Origin: Levilactobacillus yonginensis
GTDB lineage: Bacteria > Bacillota > Bacilli > Lactobacillales > Lactobacillaceae
DNA: 60,870 nt
Assembly: GCF_003946265.1 (NCBI RefSeq)
Contig: NZ_RHNO01000017.1
Location: 1-60,870, forward strand
Reading direction: 5' to 3'
Every line of letters begins with the position of its first letter. Positions within the stretch are counted from its first letter, which is position 1. The notes under the pieces are model-generated. The model saw only the letters and a program-made list of their open reading frames with translations. It had not been told where the DNA came from and ran no database searches. This document shows positions 45,507 to 55,445 of the stretch, in pieces. Both the position numbers and the translations under genes were made by a program.

Positions 45507-47543
45507 CTAATTTTTCGTGACATGATTATCTGAAGCAATGACGTGGCCGTCACGAACGACCTTATAAGCGCCCGATTTGCCCGCCGCTACCGTAAATGGC
45601 AGGGTCACCGTCGTGTCCGCCGTAATCGTCATCTGTTTGTAGATTGAACTTAACCCGTGATCCTGATCCTTCAAATAAATCTGAACCAGGTTGGACGTCG
45701 ACGAAGAACTGCTGCTACTGCTATCTGAATCATCGGTAGCATCGCTCTCATCTGAACTATCATCAAATGGAATCTTAACGTTAACACTGAACTTGTCGGT
45801 ACTCGTGCTATCGGCCTTTTGTTCACCACGCGAAATCGTCAGCGTCACCTCATCACCTTCGTGGACCACGGCGCCCTCACCAGGTGACTGCTTAATGACG
45901 TGATTCTTGGCAACGTCAGTCGAATAGGCGTACTGGAAGGCCAGGTTCAAGTTGTGATCAGTGGCATACTTCTGCGCTTGTGCTTTTGTCTTGTTTGAGA
46001 GATCAGCCAACGTGACGGTCGCAGAACCAGTCGACACACTAAAGGTCATGTCGCTGTTTGCTGGGACGACATTTTTGCCAGCCGCAATGCTCTGCTGGAT
46101 AATTTTTCCAGCCGGCACGCTACTGGAATGCACGGACTCACGGCGAACCGTGAAGCCCAACGCCTCCAGTTTGGCTGCCGTGCTCGCGTACGAATCGCCC
46201 TGGTAGTTGCCCAGCTTGAATCGCTTAGGACCCGTGCTGATCCACAGGTCGACTGCCGACTGCCGTTTGAGCTGCGTTCCTGAACGTGGTTCCGTCCGAA
46301 CAACTCGGTTGACCTTAACCTTGCTGCTAGCCGTCTTGTGGACCTCACCGACGGTCAAATGCGCCGTTTTAAGCTCGGTACGCGCCGTGGCCTCCTTCTG
46401 ACCAATGACGCTTGGCACACTGGTCATCTGAGGCTTAAAAATGGCCATGCCAATTAAAACACCCAAGATTAGTAGCAATGCGACCAACCCAGCCAGCAAG
46501 AATTTGCGCCGACGGGGGTGCCGAGACTTCTTTCGTTTCTTTTTGCCCTTAGCCGGTGACGACTCATCTTGCGATTTAGTGGCCACCGCAGATGAGTCTT
46601 CTGGTTCAGACTTGGCGGCCGCAGAAGCGGGTAACGGTGCGGAACTTAACGCACTCGCCGGCAAGACCTTCGTCTCACCATCATCGTCATTGGCTGGCAC
46701 AAATTTAACCTCGCCCGCCCGTTTGGGTGACAACGACGTCTTCAAGTCTTCCGCCATGCTTTCAACATCGGCGTAGCGGTCCGCTGGTCGTTTAGACGTC
46801 GCCTTCAAGACGACATTTTCCAACGCCTGGGGAATCCGAGGGTCAATGTCTCTGACAGACGGGATTTCCGACTGGAAGTGCTTCAGGGCAATGGAAACAG
46901 CCGTCTCACCTTCAAAAGGTACGGTACCCGTCAACATTTCGTAAAGCATGATGCCCAACGAATAGATGTCGGACTGTTTCGTTGCCATTCCTCCACGGGC
47001 CTGTTCAGGTGACAGGTAGTGAACGGAGCCCAAGACAGTATTGGTCTGCGTCAAGCTGTGTTCTGACAGTGCAACCGCAATCCCAAAATCAGTAATTTTA
47101 GCCACCCGGTTGCGGTCGATCAGAATGTTTTGGGGCTTCAAGTCCCGGTGAATAATGTTGTGTTCATGGGCCATCTTCACGGCGCTTAGAATCTGCTCCA
47201 TGATCTGGATGACTTCTTGATAGGCAATTGGAAAATGATCCTTGATGTACGCCTTCAGATCGGTCCCCTCGACGTACTCCATGACCAGGTACTGCATCCC
47301 ATTTTCCTCGCCCACGTCGTAGACCTGAACGATGTTGGAATGGACGAGTTCGGTGGCCGCCAACGCTTCACGCTGGAACCGCCGAATCGTCCCGGGATCG
47401 TCTCTTAAATCGAGTCGCAGTAGCTTGACCGAGACATCCCGGTCAAGAATCAAATCATGTGCTAAATAAACGTTGGCCATACCGCCTTCGCCCAAAGCGC
47501 GGATGATACGGTAGCGGCCATTTAGCGTATAACCGGTCCGCAT
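45507..47543 (-). CDS. pknB: PASTA-domain Ser/Thr protein kinase
   Basis: A 678-residue membrane kinase. The kinase domain spans about 11-270, with Lys40, HRDLKPQN (132-139) and DFG (152-154). A juxtamembrane Ser/Ala/Lys-rich linker leads to one membrane segment at about 348-369. Three PASTA repeats follow at about 371-575, binding muropeptides outside the cell, then a Ser/Asp-rich stretch and a 60-residue C-terminal domain. It controls cell-wall synthesis and division. The start overlaps the stp stop as TAATG. Confidence 0.96.
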   Translation of the reverse strand: MRTGYTLNGRYRIIRALGEGGMANVYLAHDLILDRDVSVKLLRLDLRDDPGTIRRFQREALAATELVHSNIVQVYDVGEENGMQYLVMEYVEGTDLKAYIKDHFPIAYQEVIQIMEQILSAVKMAHEHNIIHRDLKPQNILIDRNRVAKITDFGIAVALSEHSLTQTNTVLGSVHYLSPEQARGGMATKQSDIYSLGIMLYEMLTGTVPFEGETAVSIALKHFQSEIPSVRDIDPRIPQALENVVLKATSKRPADRYADVESMAEDLKTSLSPKRAGEVKFVPANDDDGETKVLPASALSSAPLPASAAAKSEPEDSSAVATKSQDESSPAKGKKKRKKSRHPRRRKFLLAGLVALLLILGVLIGMAIFKPQMTSVPSVIGQKEATARTELKTAHLTVGEVHKTASSKVKVNRVVRTEPRSGTQLKRQSAVDLWISTGPKRFKLGNYQGDSYASTAAKLEALGFTVRRESVHSSSVPAGKIIQQSIAAGKNVVPANSDMTFSVSTGSATVTLADLSNKTKAQAQKYATDHNLNLAFQYAYSTDVAKNHVIKQSPGEGAVVHEGDEVTLTISRGEQKADSTSTDKFSVNVKIPFDDSSDESDATDDSDSSSSSSSSTSNLVQIYLKDQDHGLSSIYKQMTITADTTVTLPFTVAAGKSGAYKVVRDGHVIASDNHVTKN

Positions 47544-48289
47544 TAGTCAGCCACCTCCCGCCCCAGGTTGGTGATCAATAAGACCGTAATATTGTCCAAA
47601 CCACCGGCAGCATTAGCTAAGTTAACCAAGTCATCACATTTTTCAGCAGGTGTCAGGTCACTTAACAACACGTCCTTAATGGCCGCATCATCGACCATAT
47701 TGGTCAAGCCATCGGTACAAAGCATGAGTTGGTCGCCCATGACTAACGGGTACGTGTTGAGATCAAAGCGGGCGTCCGTTGAGATTCCCAGTGAACGAAT
47801 GATGACGTTCTTTTGGGGATGGTGCCGGGCGGCCTGCTTACTGATTTCACCACGCTTAACCAACTCATTGACCAGCGAATGGTCTTCAGTTAGTTGGCGT
47901 AAGACGTCATCTCGCAGGAGGTAAGCCCGTGAATCACCAATGCTGGCAATCACGACCTCGTCCGTGAAGTATAGGGCCGCTACCAAGGTAGTCCCCATGC
48001 CGTTCAGATCCGCAAACTGGTTGGACTTATCAATGATCGACTGATTTTCCGCCGTGATTTCGGTGGTGATCCAGTCGCGCGCAGCCGCAGGAGTAGTTAA
48101 GTTCGTCTGTTCAAACTCATGGCCCAGGTGGGACACTGCCATGGCACTAGCCACGTCGCCCCCCTGGTGACCGCCGATGCCATCCGCAATAATGGCCAGA
48201 TGTTGGCCAGCTTGGTTGGTGTAGACATCGACGTAGTCTTCGTTATCATTGCGTTGCTTCCCAATGGACGTTCGGTATGCGACTTCCAT
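47543..48289 (-). CDS. stp: PP2C-type Ser/Thr phosphatase
   Basis: A 248-residue metal-dependent phosphatase that reverses PknB phosphorylation. Metal-ligand motifs are DNEDYV, ADGIGGHQGGDVAS and GDSRAYLL, with CTDGLTNM and GGLDNITVLL near the end. The ATG at 48289 has GGGTGAG 5 bases upstream; the GTG two codons earlier is not used. It is translationally coupled to pknB. Confidence 0.96.
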   Translation of the reverse strand: MEVAYRTSIGKQRNDNEDYVDVYTNQAGQHLAIIADGIGGHQGGDVASAMAVSHLGHEFEQTNLTTPAAARDWITTEITAENQSIIDKSNQFADLNGMGTTLVAALYFTDEVVIASIGDSRAYLLRDDVLRQLTEDHSLVNELVKRGEISKQAARHHPQKNVIIRSLGISTDARFDLNTYPLVMGDQLMLCTDGLTNMVDDAAIKDVLLSDLTPAEKCDDLVNLANAAGGLDNITVLLITNLGREVAD

Positions 48290-48301
48290 TAGCACTCACC
48301 C

Positions 48302-49645
48302 CTACTTCTTACGACGAAAGGCACTCACGAAGAAGCCATCGGAATCAAAATCATCCGGATAGATCTTTAAGGTATCGGTCGTGCGATCATCTTTCAGTTG
48401 TTGACTAGTCTCGACCCGCATGGACTCAAATTCAGGATGGTCCGCCAAGAACTTGGTGGCCACGTCCGTGTTTTCCGTGTCCAAAATGGTGCAGGTACTG
48501 TAGACCAAGATACCATTAGGCTTAACCTTAGCGCTCACGGCATCCAAAATTCCTAATTGTACGCGTTGTAATGATTGGATATCCTCAGGCGTTTTTTCGT
48601 AACGGATTTCTGGTTTCCGGCGAATCAAACCTAACCCAGAACAAGGTGCATCGACTAAAATTCGGTCGAACATCTTCTTAGGATAAGCCTGGTCGATTTC
48701 CCGCGCATCCAAGGCTACGGCATCCACGCGGTCAGCCACGTGGAGTCGTTCTGCGTTGGCTTCAATCAAAGCCACCTTCTTGGGATGCAGATCCAAAGCA
48801 GTGACCTTACCACCAGAATGGGCGTCGAGGTGCGCTGCGATTTGTGTGGTCTTCCCACCAGGTGCCGCACAGGCATCTAGCACTTGGTCACCAGGTCGAA
48901 TTTGTAAAGCTTCTACTGGTAACATCGCACTCTCATCTTGAATCGTCAGGCGACCGTCGGCAAATGCTTTGCTTTGGTTAGCTGCGGCATCGTCCAAACG
49001 GAAGGCATCCCCCGCCACTTCACTGTGAGTGACCGTGTAGCCTTCGTCGTTCAACGCCTGTTCAACGGCTTCAACCGTGGTAACAGCAACGTTGACCCGC
49101 ACGGATTGTTCAGCTGGTTGGTTGATTGTCTCTAAGATCTTCAAGGTCTTGTCGGCACCAACTTGTTCCTGCAAGGCCGTGATCAGCCATTCGGGAACCG
49201 AGTACTGCAGGCTTAAACGCTTGGTTGGGTCCTTGATGGCCGCAATGTCGGGCAAACCTTGACGGTCAATGGCGTGAAGGACACCCGTGACAAACCGCCG
49301 GATACCTTCATGGCCCCGGTCCTTAGCCAATTGAATGGCCTCGTTAAAGATGGCCCGCTTGGGCACCCGATCCAAATAGATTTCTTGATAGAGCGCCACT
49401 AGCAACGTCATTTTTACCCAAGGCAAGACTTTTTGGTTTGGCTTAATGAAACCTTCCAAATAGTATTCCAGGGTCAATCGGTGTTGAATCGTCCCGTAGA
49501 CCAAGTTGGTCACGAACCGCCGATCAACGTCACTCAACGCGTGACTTTCCAGAGTTTGTTCCAGTTGTAAGTTTGAGTAGGCCCCGTTAGCGACCCGTGT
49601 TAAAGCCTCGACCGCTAAGGCCCGAGGAGTTGTATTTTTCGTCAT
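48302..49645 (-). CDS. rsmB: 16S rRNA m5C967 methyltransferase RsmB
   Basis: A 447-residue enzyme with an N-terminal NusB-like RNA-binding domain (about 1-135). The methyltransferase domain has DACAAPGGKT at 257-266, catalytic Cys335 in VDAPCSGLG and Cys385 in YSTCTI. It starts inside the fmt stop (TAATG), the usual fmt-rsmB pairing. Confidence 0.96.
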   Translation of the reverse strand: MTKNTTPRALAVEALTRVANGAYSNLQLEQTLESHALSDVDRRFVTNLVYGTIQHRLTLEYYLEGFIKPNQKVLPWVKMTLLVALYQEIYLDRVPKRAIFNEAIQLAKDRGHEGIRRFVTGVLHAIDRQGLPDIAAIKDPTKRLSLQYSVPEWLITALQEQVGADKTLKILETINQPAEQSVRVNVAVTTVEAVEQALNDEGYTVTHSEVAGDAFRLDDAAANQSKAFADGRLTIQDESAMLPVEALQIRPGDQVLDACAAPGGKTTQIAAHLDAHSGGKVTALDLHPKKVALIEANAERLHVADRVDAVALDAREIDQAYPKKMFDRILVDAPCSGLGLIRRKPEIRYEKTPEDIQSLQRVQLGILDAVSAKVKPNGILVYSTCTILDTENTDVATKFLADHPEFESMRVETSQQLKDDRTTDTLKIYPDDFDSDGFFVSAFRRKK

Positions 49646-50589
49646 TATTCTGCCACCTGTTCACCAACGGCTAATTCATCCGTGGTCCCGTTTAGAAAGT
49701 CTGTAATACTTAATTTTGGTTTCCCTGCTGGCTGTAATTCTTCCAGACTGATAACACCGTGTTCCCCAGTTGCAATTGCCAAATGGTGCTTATCGCGACT
49801 CACAACTTGACCGGGTTTAAGATCAGTCTGTTCGTCTAAGATAGCCACCCGCCAGAGCTTAGTCCGGACGCCATTTAGGTAAATATGAGCCGTTGGAAAT
49901 GGCCGTAATGCCCGCACCTTGCAGTCAAACAACCGGGCACTTAACGTAATGTCGACCCGTTCCTCGTCGGACTTAATGGTTGGTGAGAAGCTGACCAGAT
50001 CCTCATCCTGCTTCACCGGCGTAATTTCACCGGCTAACAGCTTAGGCAGCGTCTCCAAAAGAAGGTCGCGACCCAAGTCACTGAGCTTATCAAACATACT
50101 CCCAACGTCATCCTGGTCCGTGATGGGCATGGCCTTTTGTGAAAGAATATCACCGGCATCCATTTTCTTTTCCATGAACATGATGGAAACCCCAGTCTCC
50201 TTATCACCATTCATGATGGCGTAGTGGACTGGCGCACCACCGCGGTACTTTGGCAACAAAGAGGCGTGCACGTTGACCGCCGCCACCTTAGCTGCCTTCA
50301 ACAGCTTCGTTGGCAAGAATTGGCCAAACGCCGCTGTGACAATTAAGTCCGGCGCGAGATCAATTGCTCGCTGCATCTCTGGACTACCCGAAATCTTTTC
50401 GGGTTGGAGAACCTCAATGTTGTGGTCAACAGCGACCTGTTTGACTGGTGAAGCCGTCAACACGTGCTTTCGACCAACGCGGCGATCCGGTTGGGTCACT
50501 ACGGCCAAAACGTCGTAGTCGTGTTCAATTAAACTACTCAGAATGGGCGCTGAAAATTGGGGAGTCCCCATAAAAATTACTGAAGTCAT
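49645..50589 (-). CDS. fmt: Methionyl-tRNA formyltransferase
   Basis: A 314-residue enzyme that formylates initiator Met-tRNA using 10-formyl-THF. VIFMGTPQFSAPILSSLIE opens the chain, SLLPKYRGGAPVHYAIMNGD holds the catalytic Asn/His region, and an OB-fold tail follows. It lies 21 bases after priA with a weak ribosome binding site. Confidence 0.97.
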   Translation of the reverse strand: MTSVIFMGTPQFSAPILSSLIEHDYDVLAVVTQPDRRVGRKHVLTASPVKQVAVDHNIEVLQPEKISGSPEMQRAIDLAPDLIVTAAFGQFLPTKLLKAAKVAAVNVHASLLPKYRGGAPVHYAIMNGDKETGVSIMFMEKKMDAGDILSQKAMPITDQDDVGSMFDKLSDLGRDLLLETLPKLLAGEITPVKQDEDLVSFSPTIKSDEERVDITLSARLFDCKVRALRPFPTAHIYLNGVRTKLWRVAILDEQTDLKPGQVVSRDKHHLAIATGEHGVISLEELQPAGKPKLSITDFLNGTTDELAVGEQVAE

Positions 50590-50610
50590 CTTGCACCATA
50601 CTTTCTTTAT

Positions 50611-53028
50611 CTACATAAAATTCATTGGTTCTGAATCAATCGTTACGGACAAACCGTGCCGAGCTGGCACCTGGGCGGCCTGTCGAATCTGCTCGAGAAC
50701 TGGCTTTAATTGCGGTTCTTGCTTATATTTGATCACAACTTGATAATAATACTTCCGCTTGACCCGTGCAATCGCCTTGGGCGTAGGTCCCAGAATAATG
50801 GCATCGGGACTAAGCCCCTTCTTTAGAGCCGCCACGATTTGAAACATGGCTTTGGCCGCCACCGCTTCTTCCTCGTGACTTGCCGTCAGCTGGACCGCAA
50901 AGTAGTACGGCGGGTAGCTCCCCTGATGCCGCATGTGCATCTCGGTAACGAAGAACCGCTCGTAATCTTGTTGCTGTGCCAATTGAATGGCGTAATGGTC
51001 CGGATTAAACGTCTGAATGAAGACCTCACCAGGCTTGCTAGCCCGTCCAGCCCGTCCACTGACCTGAGTCAACAGCTGAAAGGTTCGTTCACTCGCCCGA
51101 AAGTCTGGTAGACCCAGGGCAGTATCGGCGTTTAGCACCCCAACCAGCGTGACGTTAGGAAAATCTAATCCCTTGGCAATCATTTGCGTCCCGAGTAGGA
51201 TATCTGCTTCGTGCTTACCAAATTTCTGCAAGATTCGTTCGTGGGCACCCTTTCGCCGGGTAGAGTCAACGTCCATCCGGAGAATGTTAGCGCTAGGAAA
51301 CTCGCGTTGCAGGGCTTGTTCCACCTTTTGCGTCCCAGTGCCGTAGTACCGAATCTTGCGGCTGTGGCAGTTCGGACAAACGTGGGGAATGGCTTCCTCA
51401 TGCCCACAGTAATGGCACTTCATGGTGTGTGTATCCATGTGAAGGGTCAACGAGATATCACAGTTGGGACATTTCAACACAAACCCACAGTCCCGACACA
51501 TGACAAAGGAAGAAAAACCCCGCCGGTTCAGCATTAAAACAATCTGTTCGTGCCGATCCAACCGCGTTTGAATGGCTGTGAGCAACGGCTGTGAGAAGTC
51601 GCCCTCACTTCGCTGCTTGACTTCCTCGCGCATATCAACGATGTGCACGGGGGGCAACGGCCGGTCATTGACCCGTTTAGCCAACACAAGCCGCGTGTAC
51701 AGGCCCTTGGCAGCTCGGGCTCGCGTCTCCAAGGACGGGGTCGCACTGCCTAACACGACGGGGCATTGGTTGTATTGCCCCCGCCAGAGCGCAACGTCAC
51801 GAGCGTGGTAGCGCGGATTTTCATCCTGCTTATAACTACTTTCATGTTCCTCATCCATAATAATAATGCCCAGATTCTTGACGGGCGCAAACACGGCTGA
51901 ACGGGCACCCACAACAACGGTGGCTTCACCACTGTCGATGCGGCGCCATTCGTCATACTGTTCACCCTTAGACAAGCCACTGTGTAAGACCGCCACGCGT
52001 TGGCCAAACCGGGCTTTCACGCGGTTGACCATTTGCGGTGTCAACGCAATTTCTGGGACCAACATCAGCGCTGTGCGTCCCTGATCCAAGGCAACGGCAA
52101 TGCTTTGGAGATACACCTCTGTCTTTCCACTACCGGTAACTCCTTCGACCAAGAAGTTTTGAACTTTCTGTTGGTCGATCGCCGTCATAATCTGGTCGAC
52201 GGCTACCTGTTGCTCAGCGTTTAGTTTTAAAGGTTGGGTCGGTTTCACCGGTTGATGGAATGGATCGCGGTAAACCTCAATCTGCTGCTTGGTGAGCCAG
52301 CCTTTGTCAGCAGCCGTATTGATGACTGCCGCACTGACGCCCGCCCGGTGCACAATTTGGGCCTGTGCGACCGGTGTCTCGGCCGTCATCGTCTGCAGGT
52401 ACGCCAATAAATCAGCCTGTTTAGGGGCCTTCTTCGCAACCGTTGCTTGAATCTCCTGCAATTTAGAAACGGGTAATGCTGGCGTAATCCCAGTTGTGGT
52501 CTTGGCGGCTGCCCGGTCCTTGACCTGATAGACCACTTCCACCTTGCCCGCACGCTGAAGTTTTAACAAACCAGACACAGTCTGATCATCGAGCTTCGCC
52601 GCGTCAAATTCACGAGGAGCACCGTCCGGAAAGTACGTGGCCATTTCAGCCGCCGTCAAGGACGTCGTTGGCTGAATAAAGCGTTCCGTCTGTGCCTTCA
52701 GCAAGTTGGGCAACATGGTTTGAATGCAGGTGATTCGAAAGGCATAGGTCGTATCGGCCAGCCAATCGGCTAATTGTTGTAACTCTGTATTCAAGACGGG
52801 CGCCAAGTCGAGCACACTTTGAATGGACTTCAACTGCCCGTCGAAATTGGTGACGTCACTCAAACCCACGACCACACCGGAAACTACCCGTTTACCGCGG
52901 CCAAAGGGAACCGTGACCCGCATGCCGACCTCAACCTGATGTTCAAGTTCGGCTGGGATGGCGTAGGAATAAGGGTCGTTCGTTTGCATGGTGGGAACGT
53001 CCACTAATACTTGGCCAATCTGGGCCAT
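50611..53028 (-). CDS. priA: Primosomal helicase PriA
   Basis: An 805-residue replication-restart helicase. The N-terminal DNA-binding domain is followed by Walker A GVTGSGKTEVY and Walker B DEEHESSYKQ. The zinc-binding region has CRDCGFVLKCPNC and CHYCGHEE...CPNC. It reloads the replisome at stalled forks. GAGGTGA precedes the ATG, and coaBC ends 12 bases upstream. Confidence 0.97.
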   Translation of the reverse strand: MAQIGQVLVDVPTMQTNDPYSYAIPAELEHQVEVGMRVTVPFGRGKRVVSGVVVGLSDVTNFDGQLKSIQSVLDLAPVLNTELQQLADWLADTTYAFRITCIQTMLPNLLKAQTERFIQPTTSLTAAEMATYFPDGAPREFDAAKLDDQTVSGLLKLQRAGKVEVVYQVKDRAAAKTTTGITPALPVSKLQEIQATVAKKAPKQADLLAYLQTMTAETPVAQAQIVHRAGVSAAVINTAADKGWLTKQQIEVYRDPFHQPVKPTQPLKLNAEQQVAVDQIMTAIDQQKVQNFLVEGVTGSGKTEVYLQSIAVALDQGRTALMLVPEIALTPQMVNRVKARFGQRVAVLHSGLSKGEQYDEWRRIDSGEATVVVGARSAVFAPVKNLGIIIMDEEHESSYKQDENPRYHARDVALWRGQYNQCPVVLGSATPSLETRARAAKGLYTRLVLAKRVNDRPLPPVHIVDMREEVKQRSEGDFSQPLLTAIQTRLDRHEQIVLMLNRRGFSSFVMCRDCGFVLKCPNCDISLTLHMDTHTMKCHYCGHEEAIPHVCPNCHSRKIRYYGTGTQKVEQALQREFPSANILRMDVDSTRRKGAHERILQKFGKHEADILLGTQMIAKGLDFPNVTLVGVLNADTALGLPDFRASERTFQLLTQVSGRAGRASKPGEVFIQTFNPDHYAIQLAQQQDYERFFVTEMHMRHQGSYPPYYFAVQLTASHEEEAVAAKAMFQIVAALKKGLSPDAIILGPTPKAIARVKRKYYYQVVIKYKQEPQLKPVLEQIRQAAQVPARHGLSVTIDSEPMNFM

Positions 53029-53039
53029 GGTGTGTCACC

Positions 53040-54251
53040 TCACTTTTTCACTAATAATTGTGCTAAGCGGTCCACGAGGGCCGTCGCAATAATGGCTTTG
53101 CTGGCCTTAGGCGTCTGATCCGTGCTGCCATCTGGTGAAATGAAGGTGACCTGATTGTCATCCCCGTTAAAGCCAATGTCCTTACGGGAGACGTCGTTAG
53201 CAGCTAACAGGTCTAAGGACTTGCTAGCCAGTTTCTTTTGACCGTTAGCCAACAGATTTTGCGTCTCAGCCGCAAAACCAATGGTCACTTGGTCGGGCCG
53301 CTTGATGCCGGCGACCTGCTTTAAGATATCTGGTGTTTTCTTTAATTTTAAAATTAATTCGTCGTTAGCTGGCGTCTTTTTGATTTTCTGATCAGCGGTT
53401 GTTTCGGGTTGAAAGTCCGCGACGGCAGCGGCCATGACTAGTGCATCCGCCTTAGGGAAACGTTCCAAAACGGCGTTGGACAAGTCTGTGGTACTCTGAA
53501 TCGGCACGACGGTCACGCCAGCTGGCACGGTTAAGTTAGTCGGTGCGGTGATCAATGTCACCGTTGCCCCCGCTCGCTGAGCGGCAGTAGCCACGGCATA
53601 CCCCATTTTACCGGAAGAATCGTTGGTTAGGAAGCGAACAGGATCCAAACGTTCACGCGTCCCCCCAGCCGTGACGATGACAGATTTACCAGCTAAAGTC
53701 TGTTCCCCGAACAGGGCCAGACCATTAACTTGGGTCACAATGTCGGCGGGTTCCAGGAACCGACCTTGACCAGAATATCCCTCAGCCAAGGCCCCGGTAG
53801 CAGGCGTCAAAACGTGTACGCCATCGGCCTGTAGCTGGCGATAGTTACGCTGGGTAGCTGGTGCCTGCCACATGTGGCTGTTCATGGCGGGAACCACGAC
53901 TTTAGGTGCCGCCGTCGCTAACCAAGTGGCACTCGCTACGTTATCGGCTAATCCGTTGGCCAGTTGTGCCATGAGATTGGCTGAAGCGGGGGCCGCAATC
54001 GCCAGGTCAGTCCAGTCGGCCAGTTCGATATGGTCGATGTTACCATCGGCCTGCCACCAACCAGCCTCGGTCAGCACCGGATGCTTAGTCAGTGCCGCAA
54101 AAGTCGCCGCGGTAATAAACTTGGCAGCGGCGGCCGTTAAAACGATACGGACGTCGGCACCAGCGCGCTGTAAATCTCTAGCAAGTGTGGCGGCCTTATA
54201 ACTCGCAACGCTGCCACCAACGGTTAACGTAATGTGCTTTTCTTCAAACAT
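53040..54251 (-). CDS. coaBC: Bifunctional CoaBC (Dfp)
   Basis: A 403-residue enzyme of CoA synthesis. The N-terminal flavoprotein decarboxylase (CoaC) carries VGGSVASYKAATLARDLQ and the PAMNSHMW motif. The C-terminal synthetase (CoaB) carries VIVTAGGTRERLDPVRFLTN and KIKK. It follows rpoZ after a terminator and begins the unit running to priA and fmt. Confidence 0.96.
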   Translation of the reverse strand: MFEEKHITLTVGGSVASYKAATLARDLQRAGADVRIVLTAAAAKFITAATFAALTKHPVLTEAGWWQADGNIDHIELADWTDLAIAAPASANLMAQLANGLADNVASATWLATAAPKVVVPAMNSHMWQAPATQRNYRQLQADGVHVLTPATGALAEGYSGQGRFLEPADIVTQVNGLALFGEQTLAGKSVIVTAGGTRERLDPVRFLTNDSSGKMGYAVATAAQRAGATVTLITAPTNLTVPAGVTVVPIQSTTDLSNAVLERFPKADALVMAAAVADFQPETTADQKIKKTPANDELILKLKKTPDILKQVAGIKRPDQVTIGFAAETQNLLANGQKKLASKSLDLLAANDVSRKDIGFNGDDNQVTFISPDGSTDQTPKASKAIIATALVDRLAQLLVKK

Positions 54252-54279
54252 GGTTCCCCTCCATTAAACGTTTTATGAT

Positions 54280-54313
54280 AAAAAAAGCCAGATTACCAAA
54301 CGGCAACCTGGTT
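54280..54313 (-). terminator. Terminator after rpoZ
   Basis: CCAGGTTGCC and GGTAATCTGG pair with mismatches on the minus strand and are followed by seven T. Confidence 0.75.
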
Positions 54314-54331
54314 CTTACTGAAGCGCCAAAA

Positions 54332-54547
54332 CTAGGCGTCCAGATCCTTTTCGTCCGGATCAATCATTAAAGCTCCGGCCGCAATTTCTTCAAGGGCCCG
54401 GCCAATCGTCTTAGGCGACTTGTAGTCGGTCAAAAGTGGCTTAGCGCCGGCGTCTAATTCGTGTGCCCGCTTGCTAGCCAGCATAATCAAAGAATACCGT
54501 GAATCCACTTGTGCTAATAAATCATCAACTGAGGGATAGAGTAGCAT
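54332..54547 (-). CDS. rpoZ: RNA polymerase omega subunit
   Basis: A 71-residue omega subunit that helps assemble RNA polymerase. [27 protein letters not shown] and [13 protein letters not shown] form the conserved core in two blocks. It directly follows gmk (3-base gap), the usual pair. Confidence 0.95.
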   Translation of the reverse strand: MLLYPSVDDLLAQVDSRYSLIMLASKRAHELDAGAKPLLTDYKSPKTIGRALEEIAAGALMIDPDEKDLDA

Positions 54548-54550
54548 TTT

Positions 54551-55165
54551 TTATTCGTCTCCAATCATTTGTTCGTAATCCGGCATGACCCGGGTTACCC
54601 GTAACCGTTCGCTCCGAATAATCATCTGAATCCGGTCGACCGCCTTCGTGACCTCGTCGTTTACCACGGCGTAATCGTAGTTGCGCATCATCCGAATTTC
54701 ACCAACGGCCTTCTTGATTCGCTTGTTAATGACGTCCATGGCGTCCGTTCCCCGACCAATCAGGCGATGCTTCAATTCCATCAAGTCTGGTGGCGTCAGG
54801 AACACGAAGACTGCATCTGGGCAGTTTGCGCGAACCTGCATGGCACCATTGACTTCAATTTCCAAGAAAACATCTTTTCCCTGGTCTAGGGTCTCATTTA
54901 CATATTTTAACGGGGTACCATAGTAGTTGTCAACATACTTGGCGTACTCCAGCATCTCACCGTTACGAATATTCTCCTCAAATTCCTCCTTGGAGACAAA
55001 GTAATAATCGACGCCGTTGACTTCGCCTTCTCGCGGTTGACGAGTCGTCATCGAAATGGAGTAAGAAAAGTCTGTCGCACCGGTCTCAAATAACGCCTTG
55101 CGAACGGTTCCTTTGCCGACTCCGGAAGGACCGGAGAGAACAATGAGCATTCCACGTTTAGCCAT
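54551..55165 (-). CDS. gmk: Guanylate kinase
   Basis: A 204-residue kinase converting GMP to GDP. The P-loop is [14 protein letters not shown], and the GMP-binding region is [26 protein letters not shown] precedes the ATG. A hairpin (55206-55234) lies in the leader. gmk-rpoZ form a short unit. Confidence 0.97.
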   Translation of the reverse strand: MAKRGMLIVLSGPSGVGKGTVRKALFETGATDFSYSISMTTRQPREGEVNGVDYYFVSKEEFEENIRNGEMLEYAKYVDNYYGTPLKYVNETLDQGKDVFLEIEVNGAMQVRANCPDAVFVFLTPPDLMELKHRLIGRGTDAMDVINKRIKKAVGEIRMMRNYDYAVVNDEVTKAVDRIQMIIRSERLRVTRVMPDYEQMIGDE

Positions 55166-55205
55166 CGTTTAAAAATCCCTTCAATAAATATTTATTTATG
55201 GGAAC

Positions 55206-55234
55206 GTAAGCCTTAATCGTCGACTCAGGCTTAC
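55206..55234. promoter_or_regulatory. Hairpin in the gmk leader
   Basis: GTAAGCCT and AGGCTTAC are perfect inverted complements separated by 13 bases. No T run follows on either strand, so it is not a standard terminator. Role unknown. Confidence 0.4.
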
Positions 55235-55384
55235 CGACCCGTTTAAAGCCAGAATTACCTGACTTGAACTATAATCTATAGGATACTATATTACCACTAT
55301 TCAGCGTTGAAAAGGGACATTCGGTCTTAGTTTCTCGAAAAAAGTCGTAAATCACACAAATTATTTGAAAGAGAACAAAAAGGC

Positions 55385-55413
55385 TTGCTATTTCAAACGT
55401 GTGTTCGTATAAT
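55385..55413 (+). promoter_or_regulatory. Promoter of the LexA-box gene
   Basis: TTGCTA, 17 bases, TATAAT. The spacer is almost filled by the first LexA-type box. Confidence 0.8.
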
Positions 55414-55434
55414 ATAAATACAAACAAATGTTCG
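55394..55434. promoter_or_regulatory. Two LexA (DinR)-type boxes
   Basis: On the minus strand 55407-55394 reads CGAACACACGTTTG and 55434-55421 reads CGAACATTTGTTTG. The Gram-positive LexA consensus is CGAACRNRYGTTYC, so the first differs at one position and the second at two. They sit between -35 and -10 and just after -10, 27 bases apart, where a repressor would block transcription. Confidence 0.65.
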
Positions 55435-55445
55435 AGGTGATCAGC